Source: Rhizobium rhizogenes (lineage in GTDB: Bacteria > Pseudomonadota > Alphaproteobacteria > Rhizobiales > Rhizobiaceae). Taken from it: 64,000 bases of DNA. A model generated the notes under the pieces. The model was given only the letters and a program-made list of their open reading frames with translations. It had not been told where the DNA came from and made no database searches. The translations under genes and the position numbers were made by a program. This document shows, piece after piece, positions 9,647-18,242 of the stretch (position 1 is its first letter; each line of letters opens with the position of its first letter). Location: NCBI RefSeq assembly GCF_002005205.3, contig NZ_CP019702.2:859501-923500 (forward strand). The letters run 5' to 3'.

Positions 9647-10273
9647 ATGGCCGCACCCATCCGTTACCACGAAGGCGATATTTCCGCCGAAGACGCCGCG
9701 CGTTACACCGGCGCCATCGCAATCGATACGGAAACGCTGGGGCTGGTACCGCGCCGCGACCGTCTGTGCGTCGTCCAGCTTTCGCCGGGCGATGGCACGG
9801 CGGATGTCATCCGCATCGCCGCCGGCCAGAAGGAGGCCCCCAACCTCGTTCGCATGCTTGCCGATCCCGCGCGCCAGAAGATCTTTCATTACGGCCGTTT
9901 CGATATCGCCGTTCTGTTTCACACATTCGGCGTGACGACCACACCGGTTTTCTGCACCAAGATCGCCTCGCGCCTCACCCGCACCTATACCGACCGGCAC
10001 GGGCTGAAAGACAATCTGAAGGAAATGCTGGAGGTCGATATCTCCAAGGCGCAGCAATCATCCGACTGGGCAGCGGAGACGCTGTCGCCCGCGCAGCTCG
10101 AATATGCCGCCTCCGACGTGCTCTACCTGCACGCGCTGCGCGACAAGCTGACCCAGCGCCTTGTGCGTGACGGTCGCCTCGAGCACGCCGACGCCTGTTT
10201 CGCGTTTCTGCCGACCCGCGCGAAGCTCGATCTTCTCGGCTGGGAAGAAACCGACATTTTCGCCCATAGCTGA
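9647..10273 (+). CDS. nrnC: Nano-RNase NrnC (DEDDy 3'-5' exoribonuclease)
   Basis: A 208-aa RNase D-type catalytic domain without the HRDC domains of true RNase D. The DEDDy residues are visible: AIDTETLGL (D, E) near residue 26, FHYGRFDIAVL (D) near 85, and YAASDVLYL (Tyr-x3-Asp) near 155. The length and motifs fit NrnC, which degrades two- to five-nucleotide RNA fragments and replaces oligoribonuclease in many alphaproteobacteria. It stands alone, and a CTATAAA-like -10 sits about 75 bases upstream. Confidence 0.88.
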   Translation: MAAPIRYHEGDISAEDAARYTGAIAIDTETLGLVPRRDRLCVVQLSPGDGTADVIRIAAGQKEAPNLVRMLADPARQKIFHYGRFDIAVLFHTFGVTTTPVFCTKIASRLTRTYTDRHGLKDNLKEMLEVDISKAQQSSDWAAETLSPAQLEYAASDVLYLHALRDKLTQRLVRDGRLEHADACFAFLPTRAKLDLLGWEETDIFAHS

Positions 10274-10356
10274 GCGTTTTCACGCTTCGTTTAAGCTCTG
10301 ATTTACCGAAATTGCCTATTCTCGGCCGCAACTTTGGGCGGCCGGGGACTTTCCAG

Positions 10357-11586
10357 ATGATTACTCCGCTACAGCAGACGGCGGGCATAGCAGTCAGCGA
10401 TCTCATGCGGTCGATGGTGCAAGCCATCGAGGAACGCCAGCGCGAAGAGCAGGAAAAGGCGAACGGCACCAAAAAGGACGATGCGGTCAAGACACAGCCG
10501 CAACCCGACCAAAGCCAGCGGGTCGCCAATGAAAAGATAAGCGCCTATCTGTTCGGCTTCATGAAGCAGGACCCCGATGCCTTCGTCTCGCTTGTCTTCC
10601 GTTTCTCGTCTGCTCTCGGCATCACCCAGGAAGCGGACGAATCGAGCTTCTCCTTCGCGCGGAGGCTTCAGGACGCGCTGACCCTGACCGAAAGTTTCGG
10701 AAAGACCGACGCACAGGGAAAAGCCACGACGATCTCCCTGACATCCTTCGGTGTTTCGGAAGCGCAGGTCGTGGACGTGCTGAACAACGGCGCAACCGCC
10801 AAAACCGATCCCATGGCCGCCCTTGCAGCCCGCATCGCCCAGAGCGCCGGCCTGACGGGCAAGGAAGAGGATTTCGGCGGCGAGATGTCAAAAGCCATCA
10901 TGGACATGCGCGCGACCGCGCCGAAAAACGTGACCGAACTCGAAAAAGCCACCGGCCTCAAGGAACTCGGCATTTCAGCGCAACAGATGATCGCCGCCAT
11001 CGCCAATCCCTTCGGTGACGCGGCGCGTGCGGTCAAGGATGCGCTGAACGATCAGGCGCAGGGCACCCGCTTCATGACGCGCGAGGCCCTGAAGGTCATC
11101 CAGCGGCTGGAAGATGTCGCTGACCCCAAGACCAAGGAAGAATTGCAGGCCGAACGCGGCGAGGATCGCATCGGCGAAATCAACGATGCCGAAGTAAAGG
11201 CCGAGCGGGAACAGGATATCCAGACCCGCGATGCGCAGGGCAAACTCGAGGATGTGCAGGAACTTCAGGACGTCGTGAAGGAGCATATCGACGCTTCCGC
11301 CGATGACAAAACGGATGGTGCCGAAGGGCAGGGCCCGGTCGATATCTCATCGGAAATCACCCTCATCTCCGTGCTTGCCGCCGCACCGGCCGAGGAAGCC
11401 GTCCCGGCTAAAAACGATAACACCCCATCCAAGGCAAACGCAGCCGCCACGCCGGCCGAGGCGGAGGATGACGCAGAAAAGCTGCTCGATGCGCTGGCGG
11501 TTGTCGATGACGCCCGCAACGCCATCGTGCCGATCTCTATCGATGACAATGGTCTTTATGAACTGCTGAAGAAAAAGGCGGCATGA
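10357..11586 (+). CDS. Uncharacterised 409-aa acidic protein with DDNGLY tail
   Basis: I do not recognise this protein. It starts MITPLQQTAGIAVSDLMRSM, followed by a charged, glutamine- and lysine-rich linker (residues 25-60), a helical section (about 60-260) without enzyme motifs, a highly charged coiled-coil-like segment (about 255-320), and an Ala/Glu/Pro-rich low-complexity stretch. It ends DDNGLYELLKKKAA. There is no signal peptide or membrane segment. The start at 10357 was preferred to an in-frame codon 15 residues earlier because the extension looks non-coding. Two more unknown genes follow on the same strand, and the next one shares the DDNGLY tail. Confidence 0.7.
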   Translation: MITPLQQTAGIAVSDLMRSMVQAIEERQREEQEKANGTKKDDAVKTQPQPDQSQRVANEKISAYLFGFMKQDPDAFVSLVFRFSSALGITQEADESSFSFARRLQDALTLTESFGKTDAQGKATTISLTSFGVSEAQVVDVLNNGATAKTDPMAALAARIAQSAGLTGKEEDFGGEMSKAIMDMRATAPKNVTELEKATGLKELGISAQQMIAAIANPFGDAARAVKDALNDQAQGTRFMTREALKVIQRLEDVADPKTKEELQAERGEDRIGEINDAEVKAEREQDIQTRDAQGKLEDVQELQDVVKEHIDASADDKTDGAEGQGPVDISSEITLISVLAAAPAEEAVPAKNDNTPSKANAAATPAEAEDDAEKLLDALAVVDDARNAIVPISIDDNGLYELLKKKAA

Positions 11587-11633
11587 TTGCCGCTTCCAAC
11601 AGTCTTTGAGCGAAACATGATGTGAGTTCAGAC

Positions 11634-11942
11634 ATGTCCGATATTTCCGCCCTATCCGGCAACACCGGCCTCGATGCCGAACCGAATGCGGCACAGGCGC
11701 TGCTCTCCATGGCCGCCCCGCCGCTCGCCCCGGATAACGCTGCCTTCCTTACTTCCGGCGAGGACGACAATCCCGTCGATCCCGTGGAAACCCGCCCGGA
11801 GAGAAGCTTTCCCAAGGCAAGCTGGCTCGATGCCATGCCGCCGGAGGCCCTGGAAGTGACAGTCAGTGAACCCGATCACATTTCCTCGGTCAATTCCGAC
11901 GATAACGGGCTTTACCGCATGTTCATCGGCGTTTCGCCCTGA
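11634..11942 (+). CDS. Small acidic hypothetical protein with DDNGLY tail
   Basis: 102 aa, acidic, Pro- and Ser-rich and probably disordered; I recognise no family. Its C-terminus DDNGLYRMFIGVSP repeats the DDNGLY hexapeptide at almost the same distance from the end as in the preceding gene. An in-frame GTG four codons upstream (11622) is an alternative start; neither has a clear ribosome site. It lies 47 bp after the preceding gene and is probably co-transcribed with it. Confidence 0.6.
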   Translation: MSDISALSGNTGLDAEPNAAQALLSMAAPPLAPDNAAFLTSGEDDNPVDPVETRPERSFPKASWLDAMPPEALEVTVSEPDHISSVNSDDNGLYRMFIGVSP

Positions 11943-12015
11943 GCGAGATGCGCCGGCGCGACTTTATGGTTAGCCAAATATTAATATCTGCACGGCAAGC
12001 TGCGACTTGATGATT

Positions 12016-12060
12016 CTGTATGTGCGGAAAGCCCGGCATTCGCGCCAGCGGCACATACAG
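12016..12060. repeat. 10-bp perfect inverted repeat in the leader of the third unknown gene
   Basis: CTGTATGTGC (12016-12025) is matched by its exact complement GCACATACAG (12051-12060), 25 bases apart, in the 264-bp non-coding stretch 11943-12206. In RNA it would close a long stem-loop. A second small GC hairpin follows. The stretch also holds an AT-rich segment (around 11975-11990). It may be a structured 5' leader or a binding site; no known riboswitch is recognised. Confidence 0.5.
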
Positions 12061-12206
12061 GCGCTCCCGCATGAGCGGGCGAGATGACACCTGTACATCA
12101 CCGGCGCGGCAACCTCCCAACAGACGGGCCAGATACGGATCAAAGAGCCAGCGGAAATGGCCCTTTCGCAGCCAGCGGCGGTAATCGATAGGAATGGAGC
12201 GCACCC

Positions 12207-13733
12207 ATGTTACCGCCTGTACCGAAAATTCCGGCAGCCGATGCCACCTATGGAGCCATGGTTCCGCCGGCGCCGCGCGGGCAGCCGAAAGAAGCCGCAG
12301 TGCCGCAGACGGCCAATCCCGCTCCCGACCATAACGGCAGCATTTTTGCCAGAGCGGCGGTCGCTTCCCTGACCAGCGAATTCCAGCTTTCCCGCGGCAC
12401 CGCCGTCCTTGCGGAAACGCTCGGCAAATTGATGAACCTGCCACGGCGCGACGGCGAGGCGATTGAAACCTATGTGGTACGCCTGACGGATGCCCTGCGC
12501 GCCATGCCCGCCGCACAGCGTCTGGCGCTGGAACAGCAGGTCGGCAAGGCCCTGCAAGGGCTGAGCCTTGCGATGCTGGCCGAAATCCTGAAACAGCCCA
12601 CCGGACCGGAAGCGGCTCGTCTCGCGCTGCTGATCGAGCTTTCCCGCTACAAGGGCACGGATCTCGCGGCAAAGGCGGTGGTTTCTTCCTACCAGCAGAA
12701 TAATCCGGCCAGCCCTGCACCAGCGCAACCGAGACCACAAAACGCCCAAAACCAGAATGCCACGAGCCAGCCGAATGCGACAGCGACCGCTGCTGCGCAA
12801 CCGGCAAACGCCGCAACGGCCAACCGGCTTCTGCCGCTGCTGATCAGCCCGCTTACCCTCGGTGGCGCGGCGATAAAGAGCGTCATCGCGGCGCGGGTGC
12901 CGCTGCCGGATCTGCCGGCGAACCTTCCCGCCCCGGCTGCAGGCAAACCCGGTTCTTCGCCCCAAACCACGAGGCCGGATGGAAAAGCAGAAGGCACGGC
13001 GCCGCAGCCGGCCGCAGGCAGCGTGGCGAAAGATGTTCCGGCGGAAGCGCGCCCGGTGAATTCATCTCGGGTCGAAAACAGCGATATGCGCACCGCACTC
13101 CCGCATCGGGAGATGATGAAGGCGGAACAGAAGGAGATGCGTGCCGTCCTGACCTCCCCTTCAGGCCAGCCCGCAGGTGATGCCAAGACCGTGGAAAACC
13201 TGCTTCTTGCCACCCTTGCCGGAAAGCTTCCCGCCAGAGCCGCAACCGGTGCACAGCCATTCGCCGCGCCTGAGGCCATACCACCGCAACAGACAGAGCT
13301 TCGGCCGGCCGAAAAAACCCCGATGGCGACGCCTGCCCCCGCATCCGACGAAGAAACGGAAGCGACCGCCGCTCGCCCCGAACCGCTGCCCCTCCCCCGC
13401 ACCGCGGTCGATCCGGAAACGAGGATGGCGATGCTCGAACAATCGGCTTCGCAATCGCTGGCCGCCGCCGCGCTCGTCAAAGACGGCACGCCGCTGCCGC
13501 TCGTCGCCTATCCGCCGGCGGACGAAGACTATGAATCGGAAACACCGCCGCGCGGAGGCGGCCCTTTTTCCGAAGACGAGGCAGAAAGCGAGGCGGAGGG
13601 CGAAAATGCCGAAAGCCCGGAAGAGACGGAGGAACGGGTGGAGGCCGATGGCGAGCCGGAAACCCTTCTGCACGTGGCTGCCGACGACGACAATGCGGAA
13701 AATTACTACCTCAAAATGAGCGGGATGCCCTGA
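12207..13733 (+). CDS. Uncharacterised Pro/Ala-rich 508-aa protein
   Basis: I do not recognise the family. After a short Pro-rich N-terminus there is a compact helical domain at about residues 45-155 (ARAAVASLTSEFQLSRGTAV through LIELSRYKGTDLAAKA). The next 300 residues are Pro/Ala/Gln-rich and look disordered. A very acidic tail ends DDDNAENYYLKMSGMP, reminiscent of the DDNGLY tails of the two preceding genes. The overall plan, a short folded part and a long disordered region, resembles flagellar hook-length-type proteins but no specific motif supports that. The ATG follows GGAG at eight bases. Confidence 0.65.
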   Translation: MLPPVPKIPAADATYGAMVPPAPRGQPKEAAVPQTANPAPDHNGSIFARAAVASLTSEFQLSRGTAVLAETLGKLMNLPRRDGEAIETYVVRLTDALRAMPAAQRLALEQQVGKALQGLSLAMLAEILKQPTGPEAARLALLIELSRYKGTDLAAKAVVSSYQQNNPASPAPAQPRPQNAQNQNATSQPNATATAAAQPANAATANRLLPLLISPLTLGGAAIKSVIAARVPLPDLPANLPAPAAGKPGSSPQTTRPDGKAEGTAPQPAAGSVAKDVPAEARPVNSSRVENSDMRTALPHREMMKAEQKEMRAVLTSPSGQPAGDAKTVENLLLATLAGKLPARAATGAQPFAAPEAIPPQQTELRPAEKTPMATPAPASDEETEATAARPEPLPLPRTAVDPETRMAMLEQSASQSLAAAALVKDGTPLPLVAYPPADEDYESETPPRGGGPFSEDEAESEAEGENAESPEETEERVEADGEPETLLHVAADDDNAENYYLKMSGMP

Positions 13734-13783
13734 ATTCCAGAGGGCTGCGCCGCGCCATGCGGTCAAAATCGACGCAAATAAAA

Positions 13784-13809
13784 AACCCGCCGGAAAATTC
13801 CGGCGGGTT
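13784..13809 (-). terminator. Rho-independent terminator of rpsA
   Basis: A perfect 12-bp stem (AACCCGCCGGAA and its complement) is followed on the minus strand by TTTTATTTG, 24 bases beyond the rpsA stop. The flanking A and T tracts could also let it stop transcription from the convergent gene ending at 13733. Confidence 0.88.
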
Positions 13810-13832
13810 CTTCATTTCGAATGATCGAGCGA

Positions 13833-15533
13833 TTATTCGCCGCGGTTCTTCAGAGCCGCGCCGAGGATGTCGCCGAGCGAAGCGCCCGAGTCGGAAGAAC
13901 CGAACTGTGCGACGGCTTCCTTCTCTTCAGCGATTTCCAGAGCCTTGATCGAAAGCATGACCTTGCGGTCCTTCTTCGAGAAGTTGACGACGCGGGCGTC
14001 GACAACCTGGCCAACCGAGAAGCGCTCGGGGCGCTGCTCGTCGCGGTCACGGGAAAGGTCAGCGCGACGGATGAACGAGGTGAGGTCTTCGTGGTTGACG
14101 AGCTTCACTTCGATGCCGCCATCGTTGACGCCGATGACTTCAGCGGAAACGACTGCGTTCTTGCGCAGATCGCCGGAAGAAGCGGCTTCGCCGACAGCAT
14201 CCTTGCCGAGCTGCTTGATGCCGAGCGAGATGCGTTCCTTCTCGACGTCAACGTCGAGAACGACTGCCTTGACGACGTCACCCTTGTTGTACTCTTCGAT
14301 GACCTGCTCGCCCGGACGGTTCCAGTCGAGATCCGACAGGTGAACCATGCCATCGACATCGCCTTCGAGGCCGATGAACAGACCGAATTCGGTCTTGTTC
14401 TTGACTTCGCCTTCAACTTCAGTGCCGGCCGGATGGCTGTAGGCGAATGCCTGCCACGGGTTTTCCAGCGTCTGCTTGAGGCCGAGCGAGATACGGCGCT
14501 TGGACGGATCGACTTCGAGAACGACAACGTCGACTTCCTGGCTCGTGGACAGGATCTTGCCGGGATGTACGTTCTTCTTGGTCCAGGACATTTCGGAAAT
14601 GTGGATCAGGCCTTCGATGCCCGGCTCCAGCTCGACGAATGCACCGTAGTCGGTGATGTTCGTGACCGTACCGGAGATCTTCTTGCCAACCGGGTACTTG
14701 GCGGAGATGCCATCCCACGGATCGGACTCGAGCTGCTTCATGCCGAGCGAGATACGGTGGGTTTCCTGGTTGATGCGGATGATCTGAACCTTGACCTGCT
14801 GGCCAATGTTGAGGATTTCCGAAGGATGGTTGACGCGGCGCCATGCCATGTCGGTAACGTGCAGCAGGCCGTCGATGCCGCCGAGGTCAACGAACGCACC
14901 GTAATCGGTGATGTTCTTGACGACGCCGTCAACAACCTGGCCTTCTTCGAGGTTCTGAACGATTTCAGAACGCTGCTCGGCACGCGACTCTTCGAGAACC
15001 GTACGGCGCGAAACAACGATGTTGCCGCGACGCTTGTCCATCTTGAGGATTTCGAAGGGCTGCGGGTTGTGCATCAGCGGGGTCACGTCGCGGATCGGAC
15101 GGATGTCGACCTGCGAACGCGGAAGGAAGGCAACAGCGCCGTCCAGATCGACGGTGAAACCACCCTTGACCTGGTTGAAGATAACGCCTTCGACGCGCTC
15201 GCCAGCTTCGAACTTGGCTTCGAGCTTGACCCAGCTTTCTTCGCGGCGAGCCTTCTCGCGCGACAGAACGGCTTCGCCGAGAGCGTTTTCGATGCGCTCG
15301 ACGTAAACTTCGACTTCGTCGCCGACCTTCAGCGTGCCGTCCTTGGACTTCGCGCCGAATTCCTTCAACGGTACGCGGCCTTCAACCTTGAGGCCGACGT
15401 CGACGATGGCAACGTCCTTCTCGATTGCCGTTACGATACCCTTGGCAACATAGCCTTCGGCAAGATCGTTAGAGGCAAAGGATTCTTCGAGAAGCGCTGC
15501 GAAATCTTCGCGCGTGGGGGTAGATACTGACAT
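13833..15533 (-). CDS. rpsA: 30S ribosomal protein S1
   Basis: A 566-aa protein with six consecutive S1/OB-fold RNA-binding repeats: two divergent ones at about residues 28-95 and 112-180, then four canonical ones with the GxxxxxxxYGAFVDL-type motif (for example DYGAFVDLGGIDGLLHVTDM, DYGAFVELEPGIEGLIHISEM). It binds mRNA leaders and delivers them to the 30S subunit. The start at 15533 follows an AGGAG site and gives the expected MSVSTPTREDFAALLEESF N-terminus. It lies downstream of cmk, the usual bacterial order, with a structured 171-bp leader between them. Confidence 0.97.
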   Translation of the reverse strand: MSVSTPTREDFAALLEESFASNDLAEGYVAKGIVTAIEKDVAIVDVGLKVEGRVPLKEFGAKSKDGTLKVGDEVEVYVERIENALGEAVLSREKARREESWVKLEAKFEAGERVEGVIFNQVKGGFTVDLDGAVAFLPRSQVDIRPIRDVTPLMHNPQPFEILKMDKRRGNIVVSRRTVLEESRAEQRSEIVQNLEEGQVVDGVVKNITDYGAFVDLGGIDGLLHVTDMAWRRVNHPSEILNIGQQVKVQIIRINQETHRISLGMKQLESDPWDGISAKYPVGKKISGTVTNITDYGAFVELEPGIEGLIHISEMSWTKKNVHPGKILSTSQEVDVVVLEVDPSKRRISLGLKQTLENPWQAFAYSHPAGTEVEGEVKNKTEFGLFIGLEGDVDGMVHLSDLDWNRPGEQVIEEYNKGDVVKAVVLDVDVEKERISLGIKQLGKDAVGEAASSGDLRKNAVVSAEVIGVNDGGIEVKLVNHEDLTSFIRRADLSRDRDEQRPERFSVGQVVDARVVNFSKKDRKVMLSIKALEIAEEKEAVAQFGSSDSGASLGDILGAALKNRGE

Positions 15534-15573
15534 GAAATCTCCTGATTGCATCCGCACGAGGGCGAATACAAAA

Positions 15574-15640
15574 GCGCCGGTGGGCTGGTGTTGTTGATAC
15601 CCGAACCCATGCCCGCCTTTTCAAAAAGGCTTTCCGGCGC
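15574..15640 (-). promoter_or_regulatory. Structured leader RNA upstream of rpsA
   Basis: Between cmk and rpsA, a 7-bp outer stem (GCGCCGG at 15574-15580 with its complement at 15634-15640) encloses a 6-bp inner hairpin (GCCTTT-TCAA-AAAGGC, 15615-15630). The element ends about 40 bases before the rpsA start. S1 is known to repress its own translation through leader structures in E. coli. A similar role here is inferred from position only. Confidence 0.5.
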
Positions 15641-15704
15641 AAGGACATGTCTTCGGGCAATTCCGGACTAAACGCGGACCGGATGAACGGGTTCCGCGAA
15701 AAAC

Positions 15705-16337
15705 CTATTTCTCCAGGGCGGCGTCGATGATCGCCCGCGCGGCCTGAAACGCCGCCTCTATACTCATTTCCGACGTATCTAGCAAGTGCGCGTCTTCCGC
15801 GGGCTTCAGCGGGCTGTCGGCGCGGCCCATGTCACGCTCGTCGCGCTTCTTCACCTCGGCGAAGATGGCCTCGTAATCGGCTTCCCCGCCATTGGCGAGA
15901 ATCTCGTCATAACGGCGTCGCGCCCGCACGTCAGGCGAAGCGGTGACGTAAAGCTTCACCGGCGCATCCGGGCAGACCACCGTTCCGATATCGCGGCCAT
16001 CCAGCACCGTGCCCGGCTCCTTTGCGGCAAAACGCTGCTGGGCCTTGACGAGCGCGCGTCTTACCGGCGTCATCACCGCAATCCTCGAGGCGGCCTCGCC
16101 GATATCATGCCGGGCAAGCACCGAACGGTCGAGGCCGGCAAGGTTCAGCTCCAGCGCCACCTTTTCGGCGACCGCCTCGTCATCGAGCGGCAATCCCGCA
16201 TCCAGAAGGGCCTTGGCCGTGGCCCTGTAGGTCAAGCCGGTATCGAGATGGTGGAACCCGTAGGTCTGCGCTATCTTGCGCGACAGGGTTCCTTTACCCG
16301 CCGCAGCAGGTCCGTCTATGGCGATCGTGAATGTCAT
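15705..16337 (-). CDS. cmk: Cytidylate kinase
   Basis: A 210-aa kinase that phosphorylates CMP and dCMP with ATP. The P-loop GPAAAGKGT is at residues 8-16. The CMP-binding region includes [10 protein letters not shown], and the [14 protein letters not shown] segment carries the conserved Arg-Asp pair, with a lid rich in Arg (RARRRYDE). The start at 16337 gives the standard [17 protein letters not shown]-terminus; a longer frame upstream is spurious. aroA, which often precedes cmk in alphaproteobacteria, is absent here. Confidence 0.95.
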   Translation of the reverse strand: MTFTIAIDGPAAAGKGTLSRKIAQTYGFHHLDTGLTYRATAKALLDAGLPLDDEAVAEKVALELNLAGLDRSVLARHDIGEAASRIAVMTPVRRALVKAQQRFAAKEPGTVLDGRDIGTVVCPDAPVKLYVTASPDVRARRRYDEILANGGEADYEAIFAEVKKRDERDMGRADSPLKPAEDAHLLDTSEMSIEAAFQAARAIIDAALEK

Positions 16338-16367
16338 TAAGCTTTCTGCCCGTGTGTCTGTCGATTC

Positions 16368-16396
16368 ATATAATATGGCGCGAGAGGGTCTTCCAA
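16368..16396 (-). promoter_or_regulatory. Sigma-70 type promoter of cmk-rpsA
   Basis: The minus strand has TTGGAA (16396-16391), a 17-bp spacer and TTATAT (16373-16368), about 30 bases before the cmk start. Spacing and hexamers fit a housekeeping promoter. Confidence 0.6.
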
Positions 16397-16565
16397 TCTT
16401 TATCAGCAGCCCGGCATATAAGCGCAGCAGCCGGGGCCAACGGCCGAAGTTTGTCTTTGACACGAAAGACCGCAACGATTAAGGGGACCGGCTAGAAATT
16501 TTACAGTCTATGCCGGTTTCACGGCGTACACACCGAAACTCATTCGACAATTTGAGGCTTAGACA

Positions 16566-16952
16566 GTGGCAAAAGCGGAACTTGGTACCAAGCGCACAGA
16601 CCCCGATACCGGCAAGAAGTTCTACGATCTGAACCGGGACCCGGTCGTTTCTCCCTACACCGGCAAGTCCTGGCCGCTCTCCTTCTTCGAGGAAAGCACG
16701 GCGCAGGCAAAGCTCGAGCAGGCTGAAGAAGAGGATGTGGCGGAAGTCGATACCGAAAACACGGAAGTCGAACTCGTATCGCTGGAAGATGCCGATGGCG
16801 ACAACAGCGGCGACGAGATTCCGGATATGGGCGATGACGACGACGTTGAAATCGACGACGATGACGACACCTTCCTTGAAGCCGACGACGAAGATGACGA
16901 CGACGACATGTCCGGCATCATCGGCGTAACGGGCGACGACGAAGAAGCTTGA
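16566..16952 (+). CDS. TIGR02300 family protein (FYDLNRDPVVSPYTG)
   Basis: 128 aa. The N-terminal 45 residues (GTKRTDPDTGKKFYDLNRDPVVSPYTGKSWP) are the conserved core of the alphaproteobacterial TIGR02300 family, function unknown. The rest is extremely acidic, with Asp/Glu runs near residues 95-125 that are probably disordered. Many family members have CxxTG and CPYTG zinc-ribbon-like cysteines; here both positions are replaced (DPDTG, SPYTG), so no metal site is likely. The gene is next to tRNA-Ala, a conserved neighbour in Rhizobiales. Confidence 0.85.
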   Translation: MAKAELGTKRTDPDTGKKFYDLNRDPVVSPYTGKSWPLSFFEESTAQAKLEQAEEEDVAEVDTENTEVELVSLEDADGDNSGDEIPDMGDDDDVEIDDDDDTFLEADDEDDDDDMSGIIGVTGDDEEA

Positions 16953-16967
16953 TCTTATTGAATAATT

Positions 16968-17006
16968 CAGCCCGGCGACAAAAAAATGACGCCGGGCTGT
17001 TTTTTA
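16968..17006 (+). terminator. Rho-independent terminator after the TIGR02300 gene
   Basis: A perfect 10-bp stem (CAGCCCGGCG and complement) with a 12-base A-rich loop, followed by seven T residues, sits 15 bases after the stop codon. Confidence 0.92.
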
Positions 17007-17104
17007 TGCTTGCACTCGTCGGAAAGCCGCAGTAGTAAGCCGCCACCGAACGGAACAACAACCGCTTCGGTTCCCGGAACCGGACGAAATGCCGGAACCC
17101 TTAT

Positions 17105-17180
<76 letters not shown>

Positions 17181-17230
17181 AATCTTCCCGGACAACGACA
17201 ATCATTCACAGACAGACATCCCCGGACGCC

Positions 17231-17758
17231 CTATCGGCTGACTAACGGCATAACCGTCTCCTGCAATAGCGCCCGCACGTCCCGCCCCCTGATCAGGCAC
17301 TCTACCGCACGAACGCCATCACTCTCCTCCGCCACCCGGCATTCGAGATATTTGCCACGCAACCGGTTCTCCAGTGCCTTGAAGGCATTCAGGCCGCAGG
17401 CATAGCGGCGGCCATCGGTGCCGGTGCAGACGCGGTTGCGATCGACATCTTCCACCCCGGCGAGACGGAATTCCTGCCCCTTGAAGGTGAAGCTGTTGCT
17501 GGCGATCACGCGCAGGCGCTGATCCGCATGCATTTTGAGCGGATAGGGATCGGGCGGGGTCGGGATGCGTTCATAATTCTGGCGGCGGACATCGATCCTT
17601 ACCGGGGATGTCGTCCACAGCATCTCGGTGTTCGCCGCAAGGCCGGAGGCTTCGTAGGCATTCTCGCCGGTGAAAAACGAGGCGATGCGTATGCCGGCAA
17701 TGCCAAGCCCCGTGACCAGCACGATCTGAAACAGCAAAATTGCAATCTGCCGGACCAT
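17231..17758 (-). CDS. Membrane-anchored SNase-like (thermonuclease family) protein
   Basis: 175 aa. An N-terminal hydrophobic helix (about residues 5-27) acts as a signal anchor. The C-terminal 100 residues follow the staphylococcal-nuclease OB-fold pattern (FKGQEFRLAGVEDVDRNRVCTGTDGRRYACGLNAFKALENRLRGKYLECR). The usual DGDT calcium-site motif before the first strand pair is replaced by SNSF, so nuclease activity is doubtful. Two pairs of Cys could form disulfides outside the cytoplasm. It is a single gene after the tRNA. Confidence 0.65.
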   Translation of the reverse strand: MVRQIAILLFQIVLVTGLGIAGIRIASFFTGENAYEASGLAANTEMLWTTSPVRIDVRRQNYERIPTPPDPYPLKMHADQRLRVIASNSFTFKGQEFRLAGVEDVDRNRVCTGTDGRRYACGLNAFKALENRLRGKYLECRVAEESDGVRAVECLIRGRDVRALLQETVMPLVSR

Positions 17759-17822
17759 GTCACCGAAACATAAAAGAGCTGAAACAGGACCCTGCCGCGC
17801 GCCGGAGCAGGAGAGAGATGCA

Positions 17823-18197
17823 TTACATCAACAGAAGCCTGCGCGCACTGACATCACGCACCGTACCCATGGCCATGACCGGAACGCCGTCACGATCGTT
17901 GATGACCCTTCCCGTCGTCCTCAGCCAACGAAAGCCACCGGCCTTGAGCCCGATGCGGTATTCCTGATCATAAAAATCACCGCTTGTCAGCGAATTATGC
18001 ACCGCCCTTGCCACGCGAGCCCGGTAACAGCCGTCCACCTGGGCGATAATGGCTTCCACCGGCATGCCGCGAGACGCCTCCTCAAAGGAAAAATCGCGCA
18101 GACGCGACGCCACGGCATCCAGATAGACCAGATTCTGCCCGATGTTCCACGTATAATAACCAACAAGCGTCTCTTCTAGAGATATATCTTCCAACAT
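17823..18197 (-). CDS. Stand-alone PAS domain protein
   Basis: 124 aa consisting of one PAS_3-type domain: WNIGQNLVYLDAVASRLRDFSFEEASRG, then ARAVHNSLTSGDFYDQEYRIGLKAGGFRWLRTTGRVINDRDGVPVMAMGTVRDVSARRL, the typical strand-final segment. There is no output domain (no kinase, HTH or GGDEF), so it probably senses a ligand or redox state and acts through a partner. An AT-rich 207-bp region separates it from the divergent nadQ. Confidence 0.75.
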   Translation of the reverse strand: MLEDISLEETLVGYYTWNIGQNLVYLDAVASRLRDFSFEEASRGMPVEAIIAQVDGCYRARVARAVHNSLTSGDFYDQEYRIGLKAGGFRWLRTTGRVINDRDGVPVMAMGTVRDVSARRLLLM

Positions 18198-18242
18198 CGG
18201 CTTTCTACACTATATGAGTGCTTATAACGTTTTTATAACATA

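Noticed and set aside
13821..15530. A 569-codon plus-strand frame opposite rpsA
   Set aside because: It is the exact codon-phase shadow of ribosomal protein S1 and is rich in Asp/Leu/Val repeats derived from the S1 repeats.
16338..16565. Search for aroA upstream of cmk
   Set aside because: The 228-bp gap holds only a promoter; aroA is elsewhere in this genome or the linkage was lost, and nothing suggests a remnant.
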